Part shown: one piece after another, positions 27,701 through 39,700 of the stretch
Layout: each line of letters opens with the position of its first letter
Position numbering within the stretch: position 1 is the first letter of the stretch
NCBI RefSeq assembly: GCF_014839805.1
Contig: NC_051115.1
Span: forward strand, 1,796,600-1,860,599
Source: Manduca sexta
Taxonomy: Eukaryota; Arthropoda; Insecta; Lepidoptera; Sphingidae
Reading direction: 5' to 3'
Length of the DNA: 64,000 nt
Program-made: the position numbers and the translations under genes
Notes under the pieces: model-generated
Database searches by the model: none
What the model was told of the DNA's origin: nothing
The model's input: the letters and a program-made list of their open reading frames with translations, nothing else

Positions 27701-30700
27701 CGGGCTGATACTGAGCAGGAAAACCCTAATATCACTTTGCCCGACTCGGGATTCGAACCCAGAACCTCAGAGCGCTGCCGTACCGCGCATGCAGTACAAC
27801 TACGCCACCGAGGCAGTCATAAGTCTAGATATTTCCAACATACGATTCTTTTTCATATAAAATTCATTTCAATAAAACAATTGCCTTCTTAATTCGAGTA
27901 TTAATTACACACAGTAAACATTTTTTTTATTGCTTTGATTGACAAGACGAGCTTGCCGTTCGCCTGATGGTAAGCGATACGATCTATATACAGTAGAAAC
28001 ACCAACACCTTGAATTACAAAGTATTGTTTGGTATTCCATTCTCGCCATCCTGAGACATATGTTAAGTCTTATTATGTCCACAAATAGAAATAGATGATT
28101 TTTTAGTTACTTTAATCGCGTTAACTTCTTTGTAATAAAACCGTTAAAGTAAAAAACCATAATATAAAGAATTTCATTAAATAAGAAAAAAAACATAATG
28201 GTGCCTTAAAAAAAATAATTGCTCTCTCTCATCACTTATAGGGACCGAAAACACTTGGCAAGAAATGATAGTGATTTCTTATGTTTACGCGAATGTTAGA
28301 CATTGAAATTAAACTAATTTTCGGATTCTATCGCGGTGCTGGTATTTTATTTTCTCCCGACGTTTCGAAGACTTTGCAGCCTTCATGGTCACGGGGGGGA
28401 CTGAGGTGTTGTTCATCCGTAAAGTCAAAGTTACAATATCTACCTACATTTTACAATTATACAACTTTTTAAATTTTTTAAAATTTTAGCTGTTGGTGGT
28501 CCGATCTACGCAGAATGAGCTCACAGTGTCTTGAAGTCTGGCAGCCGGTCTTTTGGGTTCCGATTTAATTAAATGTAGAACTGGATCCCAGGCTTGTGCA
28601 AGCTTCCAACCATCTTCCCTATTGAAATTAGGATGTGTTTTAATTTCAATAGCCTCGCGAATCATCCTAGGCAGGAATCGGTGTTCTTTGGCGAGGATTT
28701 GTGGCTTGTCTAGTCGCAGATAATGATTGGCGCCTCCCTCAGAGTGTTCAGCGACTGCAGACTTCGTCGAGCGTCGGTGTTTCACGTCAGCTATATGTTG
28801 ACCCGCGTAAAAGAACAACAACAGAAGAACAAGCCACAAATCCTCGCCAAAGAACACCGATTCCTGCCTAGGATGATTCGCGAGGCTATTGAAATTAAAA
28901 AACATCCTAATTTCAATAGGGAAGATGGTTGGAAGCTTGCACAAGCCTGGGATCCAGTTCTACATTTAATTAAATCGGAACCCAAAAGACCGGCTGCCAG
29001 ACTTCAAGACACTGTGAGCTCATTCTGCGTAGATCGGACCACCAACAGCTAAAATTTTAAAAAATTTAAAAAGTTGTATAATTGTAAAATGTAGGTAGAT
29101 ATTGTAACTTTGACTTTACGGATGAACAACACCTCAGTCCCCCCCGTGACCATGAAGGCTGCAAAGTCTTCGAAACGTCGGGAGAAAATAAAATACCAGC
29201 ACCGCGATAGAATCCGAAAATTAGTTTAATTTCAAAGAAATGATAGCTTTAGTCAAACCTCTGCCTATCTCTTCGGGGGTAAAGGCGTGATGTATTTAAA
29301 TTAAAAATGTATTCACTTGCCGGAAACGCCATTTCTGTAAACTTGTTTTAATTATAATCACAATATCGCATCATTAATCTGTTGACCTTCAATGTTGCAA
29401 TAAAACAGAAATATAGTGCATGCGTCGCGGTATGGTAGTAAAATAGGTCATTTAATGTAATATCTAGATGTAATATATATTTTTTTTGTTATTCTTGCTT
29501 TTTTTAATTGCGCGTGTGTTTTACAACTGTAATCACCTAATAGTAAAATATAAAAAAATGTTATTCACTAAAAAAATATATAAAAGAATTTTAAATTGCT
29601 TTCCTTTATTATTAAAGAAATTATTTTTTTTAATAAATCATGTTTTTGAAAATAATTCTCTTCTAACAATTTAATCAAACCTCGTATGATTTCCACTAAA
29701 AACTGGTAAAAAAATAAAATTAGTTAAAATCGCGTATAAAAAGGCCCGCGTATAACGGGCACGACCATCGGAAGTTTCACCCATCACCACAAAAACAACC
29801 ACGCCTGCCAAATGCCAGCAAAGCGGTTGACATTCGAACATCGGACGCGAAAAACACAAAAACGGGTTTTGGAATCAACTCGACCGTTGTTTATAATCGC
29901 GATTTGATAAAAGATACGTTTTTATATACGAAATGAGAACAAAACATTTTTTTTAACTACTCAGAAGTTAAAAACGCAAAAAAAAAACAAATTTACATAA
30001 TTAATCTATACTAACAAATATGATGCGTCGAGGTCAAAATCGTGTATTTTTTTTTCATTCCCGTCATTAATTTTACTCATAATAATTTTTTTTCATGCCT
30101 AAACCTAAACCACATTACGACCTAACCTCAATCCTCTAAAAATACAAAAAAAACAGACAATTAACGAACGTATATAACGATATATCACATCACGCGACGT
30201 CAACACACAGTTAACACAATCACTGAACTGATTTAGTTAAAATTAATCATGGTTATCTATAAACTATTATTTAACCAGAGCTCACTTGCCGCGTTTAATA
30301 TCTAATATATCAACGCTTGAAAGGCAATAATATCTAAGCGACAATCTTATTTTTTAACTAATAAATGCATTTTATTCGACTGTCATGGCGCCGGGGCGGT
30401 CGACGCTCGGGCAAACTCGGGCCCAGTCGGACACACTCGGGCCGTGTCAATGCGGCTGTGTAGGTATGTGACTACTAAGCGACAATCAGTAAATTTTTGA
30501 ATAGAGTGCTTTAAAGTTTTGATTTTAATATGAAATTTCATAACAATTCAACTTTTTATTTTATAATGATGTAGTTTAATGATATTAAAGTTGTCCCAGA
30601 CCTATAAAACCTAGATCAAATGACGCAGAAAAAAATTGGCGATTCAATAATAAGATAATTCATTTTCGGTACATTTGTCGCTTAGATACGATTGCCTTTT

Positions 30701-33700
30701 AACCCGTCGACCGAGGGGTAATCATCTCTCGTCAGTCGACATTCTATTGGACCCCACTCCACTTACCATCAGGGGCAGTGGGGGAAATTAGCCGGGCACG
30801 TATGAAAAATAAAATCTCAATGAAATAAAGTCCACTACTGAAAACAGACCACTCAAATTTTTTTAAATTATAAAATAATCGCATTGTATTGAAAAAATAT
30901 TCGAATTTTAAATTGAAGTGACATCACATATAATAAAAAAGTTCGTATCTCCTGACTATAATATATGCCAAATTCACATTGAAGTCTATGAGGGCTTGAT
31001 AACATTTCCTGGTCTTCCTTCTTCCCATCCTAAGAAGGTTCCTTCTCCTTCCCCCACACTATGCTCAAATATCACCTCCCAACTTTCCCACGGCCCTGCA
31101 GTCACCAAGCCGGAGCCGCAAATAGTTTTATTTCAATATGTAACATTCGCGTAAACATAAATCATTAATTAGTTTTTTAGTTGCACGTACAAACGCACAA
31201 TTCATAATTTTTAATATAGTTTATATATATCATAAATAATAACAGAAGTTTGTTCATTGATTCGCACGATAAGTGTACGCAATTATTAGATTAGACAAGC
31301 GGCGATAGCTTAGTTGGGTATGGAACGGACTGCCGAGACGAATGTCCGCAGGTTCGAATCCCAAGGGCACACACCTCTGGCTTTTCTAAAAAAGAATAAC
31401 TTGTGTATTCTTTGTGAATTATCGCCTGCTTTAACGGTGAAAGAAAACATCACGAGGAAACCTGCATACCTATTCTCTATAGGAATTTTGAGGGTGTGTA
31501 AAGTCTGCCCGCTCTACAGCGTGGTGGACTAAAGCCTAATCTCTTAGTAGTAGAGGAGGCCCAGCAGTGGGACAGTATATAACACAGGGCTGATATTATA
31601 TTGTCTGTTATATATGTACATTTATAAATATATATTCGACCAAGCGTACCCATGCTCCAAACCTTGTCAAGCAATAGAATCTTCACTAAAAGGAGACAAC
31701 GAAATAAACAAGGAAGTCATGCCGATAAACACGGTTCAAAAGTTTATCACTAACTCAGAATAACAAGCGACAACCGACTAATAATATATAGTTTTTGCAC
31801 GCGGTTTGGTTCGCTTTCGGATTTCACTTGACTTGTTATCACAGCAATGCTCCGTCCTTAGATAAATAACGTCTACGAACAAGGGGGTAAATGTCTACTT
31901 GAGATTCTCACTGAAATACTCAAAGATGAAATTCATATCGACAGTTGCAAGGCTAATTGACTTAAGAGACATTTTTTTTTATTTTATCTAGTTTAAAAAA
32001 AAACATAGAAAAAAATAATTTTAAATATTTATGTAACTCAGTGTCGCAAAAAATGTCGCTTAAGACAATTAGCATTCAATTGACAATATTTCATTTTTTC
32101 AACATACTCAAATGTTTATATTTTATGAAACTAGATCTATAATTATGTGACCCATATGTTTTCTTTTGTTCAAACTCAGATATTATCATTTATGATTTTC
32201 ACTTTGAATTTTGTTTTATTCTAAAACGACGTAAGCGCCAAATGACGTCACATATACGGCTCAAGACGCAATGACCTTTGCTTTGCAGTAAAAAAGTAGT
32301 GAAGTGACAGATTTTTTGTTTCTCTCCCTCTTTTTGAAAGTGACAGTTGTGACGTATCTATTGTAATATTGACATTGACGGTGTCTTAGTTTTTTAAAAT
32401 AAATAGTGAGGTGGACCAAGGAACTATTTCATTCAACCGTATGTGTGACGTCATCAAGCATTTTTCGCTTTTTAATTTTTTCTTCGAAATTAAGTATTAA
32501 AAAAATATTAAAAATTCATAATCGTACTCAGAGTACAAAAAATAAGAAACGGCATTTTCGTTTTAGGCACGTTTACATTTTGAAATGTTGTCAATTTTCG
32601 ATTTATTTACCTTAAATACTTGGTAATTCAAGTCTTGTTACTGTTACGTACAGACAGCAAATACAACATACTTCGCAATACTTACAGATAATTATCTATT
32701 AATGAGTGCATTAATGAAAAGTAATCAATAAATGCCGACTATGACGCGCGTAAGAGCGCGTACATGTGTAATATATGTAAACTAGTTGACCCGACAGACG
32801 TTATCCCGTCTTAACTATGAATTTGCAGCGCGCATTCTGTCAATCGCCGACAGTTATTTCAAACAATTGACAGTTATATAAAATAAATATTATCGTTAAA
32901 TTTTCTAATTTTCCGTGCAATTTTTTGATTTCTTTCTTTCATAAGATCCTTCTCCTGACAATAACAAACACAACAAAAAAAAATAGTGAAATCAGTCCAG
33001 CCGTTCACGCGTGATGGCGTGACCAAGGGAAATAGGGATTCATTTTTATATATATGGATATACATAGATAATAATCAGTTGTAATGGTGAAGGGTGCATA
33101 TAACCCGATTCTTGCCGGATTCCCTTTATTTAGAACCTAATTATCATTAGAACGATTTGCAGATCACATTCATGAATATTAGTACCCAATGACGTTTTAC
33201 AAATAGACGCGTCATACACTAACAAAATTGCACATAAAAACAGCGCAGTATTTACTATAGTCATAGCCCTAGCAGCTCGCATTGATACGTCCCGAGTGTG
33301 CCCGAGTGGGCCCGAGCGTCGACCGCCCCGTCGCCATGACAGTCGAATAAAATGCGTTTATTAGTTTAAAACTAAGTTAAATAGTGTATACTTATTACTA
33401 ACGTATGAAATGAAACGTTTTTTTTCATTCACAGTTGCAGTATAATTTGTACATCGTCTAAAAACTCAGGAAGTCATTTTATTTATAAAAATACAAAAAG
33501 ATAGTAAGCCGACTAGCCGCGACACTGGTAGGAGGTTGACTAAGTGAATGTCGGGCAATTACCTTACTTTCGTCTTGCCAGTATTGAGCTCGGACAACGT
33601 ATCTATGTAATAAAAACATCTTAGTTAGTACCTATGTGTTTTGTCGGGTTGCTTTTTCGAAAATTTAACCTTACGCCACTGATCAGTTGCCACTTGTATG

Positions 33701-36700
33701 TGAGAGCGTCTCTGAGAGCGGCTCGAATGGCTTGACTGATTCCTTTTTTCTTTCCTAATTATTAATACAAGGTTCGTATCCAATAATTGTGAAAAATCAA
33801 CGTTCACAATTGCCAATTGGGGTGATATTTTTGTATGATTTTTTTTCCTTAATCTCCGAAATCACCTATCTGATATAATATATAATCAGCCTTTAACCTT
33901 CCCAGGGACAACTAAACAATCCTACAGTACATCATCTTTGTCTAATTCCAACGGCTGAGGCAGCGTACGTCAAGATAGCAATTAATTTTTCGATTTACTT
34001 GATATGTATCGTTATATTATGACCAAATTACACAAAACTGTTATAAACTGTAGCCTATATGCTATTCTAATGTATATGTAGTATGTAACGCGTCGTATGA
34101 ATACGACTATTACGATAGGTTAGTTAATCAGGCCAAAAGTAATTATGACTTTGTTTTTCTTCTTAAAAATTACTCAGTCATTAAAATTAAACAATTTTTC
34201 GGATTTTATCGCGGTTTTAATATTTTACTTTTCTCCCGACGTTTCGAAGACTTTTCAGCCTTCATGGTCCCCCCCTGTGACCAGGAAGGAATATCTCATG
34301 TCTGACTGATTTCCGTTGAGATTGGCCGCCGTGACCATAGTTCGACTAGGAAGTATTCATTTACTCTCCTTTGCAACACTCTTTATACTAAACTTCTTTT
34401 TACAGATGCTTTGAAGCTCCGAGTGACCGGTCCAGTGGCGAGCGTGAGGGAGTCACTGCTTGTGGACGAATATGGCACCGAGCTGGCCAAATTATCCTTC
34501 AGGTAATATACAGTAATGACTTATACCCCTGAAGAGGTAGGCAGAGACCGCAGCTAATGAATCCACAATCCGCCTTGCTTATATTAATTTTATTTTTATT
34601 TTATTTTATTTATTTGAACAGGCAACAAAACATACACCTTACATAGTTTTTTTAACAAATCAGTAAGTAATTGCTGCAGTGCTGTTTTAATTACAGGCTG
34701 TCACAGCATGAACATTATTACATAACAATAAACAATTGGCTGCACCATAAGTGCAGTATAATCTAAATATAAGACTGAATATTATACTAGATTTAGGTAT
34801 CAACAAGCGAGTTCAATATTTTCTTTTAATTCCATGTTATAAAGGCCAAGCGTATCACCATATTGGATATCAATTCAGATCAGCTGTTTTTCAAAACATT
34901 TTTTGTTTTTATTTGTAATTTACACTTTCGACCAGGGCAATCGAATAAAGAACCTCACGGTTAACAAAATCACACTGGAACTGCCAGGGAAGTGATAAGA
35001 ACCAGTGAGCAAAGACCTGCCTACACACTCATGCCTTTTGTCTCCAAAGTGATAGGCAGAGGCGTAACTGTTGCACCCACTTAACGCCGGGATGGTGGCG
35101 ACCAATAAGGATTCCAGTAAAGGTTGATTCACTAATTCCAGTTACCAGCCACTAGCCGGTGAAGGCCAGAGCGACAGAATCGACCCGTCCACAGAGCTGG
35201 TGGCAGACGTCGAGCTTCCACCAGTCAAGGGCTCCAAGGTCTACGTCAAGATCTTCGGAAGGGACTATAGAGGTAACGAGAACATTCTAGAAGGCACCTT
35301 AATTTTTCTATACGTCAAAGAGACTCCATAGCACCTGAGGGTAAAGAAAGTAGGTGGGGAAGAAGTGATTACCCCTCGGTAGTTGACAAAACTATGCTGG
35401 CCTGTGTGTGTTTTGATTGCTGGAGATTCAGCAGATTCCTAGCTAAGACAAGCAAGCTTTTAATCTGATAACATCACAACTTTGAATTATGGAGTACCAA
35501 ACCCAAGTATCACTTTGCCCGACACGGGATTCGAACCCAGGACCTCAGAGCGCTGCCGTACCGCGCATGCAGTACAAATACGCCGAGGCAGTCTGATTTC
35601 CTGATATAAACATGAATCTCTTTTTTTCCCAGGAGAACCCTTCATCCGTCTATTCGGCCCGTTGCAGCAGCCAGAGGTCAGGCTAGGGAGATCAGCCTCC
35701 GTAGTCTTCCAAGACTCCACTAACGACCTGGAGAGAGTCGAGGAGGAGAACTCCAAGGTCTACTTCCAGAGGTTGAATGACAGTGAAATGATGAGCAGAG
35801 CTGTTGCACAGGTAAAGAAGGTTCTTGAATATTAAATACAATGAGTCGCAAATGTATTATGGTTTTGTGATGTTTTTATTTGATAAAACACCGATTGGGC
35901 TCGTAATCATGTATGTCGCCGCAGCACTGGTGAATTTCCGGAGCGATAGTGGCGCCATCTATTATTACATCGAGGAAGTATTAGAAAAGGAGGGAGGTCG
36001 ACTGTTGCTAATATAAGGACCGGCCGAACGACGAAAGCTCAGTCTTGTACGAGTGTTGGTTGAGTCTGGTTGGAGTCTTGTACGACTCTAGTAGTAGTCT
36101 TCAGTAGTCTTGTTTGGACGCTCGAACCGAGCACATTGTGTATTCCGCTAGTGTTACTATGCAGTAAATTGTTATTGAAGCAAAGAAGTGTTTCAATAAT
36201 TGAATAACTGTCTGGAAAATAAATATAGACCGGTGATACTTTACCGGTCATGTAAAAAAATAACCAAGTAAACAGTTTCACTCCGACATGTATAATATAT
36301 ATAATAATATCAGCCCTGTATTATACTGTCCCACTGTTGAGGACGAGCCTCCTCTACTACTGAGAGGGATTAGGCCTTAGTTCACCACGCTGGCCTAGTG
36401 CGGATTGGTAGACTTCACACACCTTCGAAATTCCTATAGAGAACTTCTCAGATGTGCAGGATTCCTCACGATGTTTTCCTTCACCATTAAAGCGAACGAT
36501 AAATTCACAAAGAATACACACATGATTTTAGAAAAGTCAGAGGTGTGTGCGCTTAGGATTTGAACCTGCGGACATTCGTCTTGGCAATCCGTTCCACACC
36601 CAACTAGGCTATCGCCGCTTTTTTACAAACGTAGTCATTTAAAAATCTTTACTAAAGAATCAAAAACCTCACAACAGCCATACCACCATACTACGCCACT

Positions 36701-39700
36701 ATCATTATCAACCCGGACCAGTCCACTGTTGGACGTAGCCCTCTCTCAAAACACTCCACTGAGCCACGAACTTCGACTCTGTTGGTTAAATTGATGCCTG
36801 TAGCGGCGTATACATTGACGCCATTGTAGAGGAACAGATGGTTGCGTTCCTCCATAGGGGAAGATGATACCCAGGCAGATGTTTGCGACCGGCCGCGGCC
36901 CTCCGACGGTTTCTATTCGGAGGTGGTATATATACAGCGCGTCGCGCAAATGTTGCCATCGCAATCCAGTATCGTCTGTCGCCATCTAGCGTGATTGTAG
37001 TGCGTTCGTCACAATTATATCAATACCACATAGGTCTTCTCGTAGTTCCATTGATGTTAACGAGATGGCGGTATGTATACTAATTGTACCGCCACAATGC
37101 CTAATATACTTTCATATACATCCAGGTGGTGAACCAGCGAGGAGTCATCCTTACCGCCGTCCAGATCGGTTTGAGCACTAGGCTCTATGGATCACCAGGA
37201 GATAGGCTTCAGGTATGCATTATTTGTATAGCTTTTCACGTTGACACTGCAGAGACACGCCTGATGGTGGAAGTGACATTTTTTACAAACGAATGACGAG
37301 GAGAGCAATCCGCTCGTCTTTTGATTGGTGAAAGACCAGTATTTAGTAAATGCTGTACAATAAAACTACAATACAAAGTGGTAAACATAATGGTACCATT
37401 TCGAAACACTGCTTTAATAAATAAAAAAGAAATCGCAAAAATCGACCAACAATTCTCGCAATAATCAGTGTAAATACGTAAAAAAACACGTTGTGTGTCA
37501 AAAATAGGAAAAGAGATTACAATATGGTTACATCTATGAATATTATAAAACAACGTCCCCTTTTCAGTCTGTCTGTATGTTATCGATTTTCTCAAAATCT
37601 ACTGAACAGATTTTTATGAAATTTGGTCTGGAGATAGTTTAAGACCCTGGGAAGGAAATGGGACATTTATCCCGGAAAACTTCTTCACGCGAGCAAAAGC
37701 TAGTAAAATATATTTCACATGAGAAATTTCAGCTTATTTTATTTTGATTTCGCATCCTAAATGCAATTGCTCTATATCGTTTTAACGTATGTTTTGAGAC
37801 AGTGAAATAAATTCCACAATGCATACAGCAAATCACGATGGCAACTATGGCTGGTTTTACCCCTTGCGTACGGTCGCTATCCGGCCTAACAAACATACAT
37901 CAAACCAATACTATCTTTTAATTTCAGTTGAATTTCGAAGTCACGAACAACAGGGAGCAATCAGTACGGTTCACATTCGGCGCAGTCGGTGAATTGAGAT
38001 TCCTAACCGGGATCAGTCCATATTCGTAAGTATTTCATACATCCATGACCTTTTCAAAAGCCGGCTAAAACATTGTAAAACGGACCCTATATGTAACAGA
38101 GTAGAATGACTATTGCTTTATATGTTATGCCAAAATTTTCTGTGAAAAATGAAACCCGAAGAGATTAAGCAAAGCATGTTTTGAAAAACGAACGGAATGG
38201 GTAACTGTATAATAGACGAGACGCACGTATTTAGACGTGACGTCACCAGGCATAACAATGCCAGTGTAAGAGAGATAGCGATACATGCTCATTACAATAT
38301 TCAAATGAATGCCTCATTTCTTAATAAATTTTAATGCTGTCTTCACAGCACTTGCTTTCGAATTATTTTTTATTATGTACAAAAAAATCAAACATAGCCA
38401 ACTACCCATTACAAATTTATGGAACACTTAATTTAAAAATGACCAGTAAGGAAATTAATTAGAAATAAACATTGTTTCTTTGTTACAGGCAAACAATATT
38501 ATCAGGTCAAACTGTCAACGTGGTCGTAACAGCTACCATACCGACCACCGCTCAACCAGGCGTACGAGACCTGGTCACCTTCACCGCTTATGGTAAGAGA
38601 AATATTAATCAAACCTGGCGACGCACTGTGAAAAGTGTTGGGAAGACTAGCGAAATAAGCAGGCAGCTTAAGACCGTGCGGGATGAAGACTCACTGTGGA
38701 CGCCCTCTGCTCCATTTAGGATACATAGGACTTAAATGATATTAAGACTGGATGATGCCAACGGAAAGACAATATTAACTCAAATCCAAATAGCTCAATT
38801 TTTTCAATTTTTATACTGCGTCAAAACATCTTAGCTTTCCGTAGATTCATTGCAAGCGTTAGCAGACCAAGAAGTTATCTAAGAGTTTTATTTCTATACG
38901 AAACTCCTCTGCATCTGATGGTTAGGAGTGGGGTCCAATAGAATATCGACTGACGAGAGATGGTTACCCGTCAGTCGACACAATTATGCCGTCCTATTTA
39001 AACCAGATAAAGCTTATCCTGGAACTCACGTGGGCCAGTACGGCGGGTTTCAACACCTTGTGTACAGTCGCTATCCCGGCGGATTCAAAACATATCCTAC
39101 CACCAGCAGTAATTATGTGATATCAGCCCTGTATTATATACTGTCCCACTGTTGGGCACGGGCCTCCTCTACTACCGAGAGGGATTAGGCCTTAGTCAAT
39201 CACGCTGGCCTAGTGCGGATTGGTAGACTTCACACACCCTCGAAATTCCTATAGAGAATTTCTCAGATATGCAGGTTTCCTCACGATGTTTTCCTTCACC
39301 GTTAAAGCAAGCGATAATTCACAAAGAATACACACACACATTTTTTTAGAAAAGTCAGAGGTGTGTGCCCTTTGGATTTGAACCTGCCGACATTCGTCTC
39401 GGCAGTCCATTCCACTACCAACTAGGCTATCGCCGCAGCAGTTATAATGAAATACATATATTACCCACCAGCCCCGAACTCCGAACAAGTCTCCATCTCA
39501 GCATACATCTACGTGGTGGCATCAGACAACGTCGTGCGAGACACTTGGGCGCCTGAAGTCAGACACAACTTCCAAGGCAGCTGCATTGGAAGGATGGGGG
39601 ATGACTGCTCGCAGCATGCGTGGTCTGCTGTTGTCGTTGTTAGAGATTCAGGAGCAGGTTGGTATGATTAGGATCATGATGATCACATCCTCGTCTTTTT

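Noticed and set aside
31299..31370. Possible tRNA gene (boxes A and B)
   Set aside because: The box A and B motifs belong to the family A SINE head, which is repeated about 16 times and lacks a tRNA cloverleaf and acceptor stem pairing.
37236..37595. 119-codon minus-strand ORF in a VWA-gene intron
   Set aside because: It overlaps a family O repeat, has no recognisable domain and has AT-driven composition.
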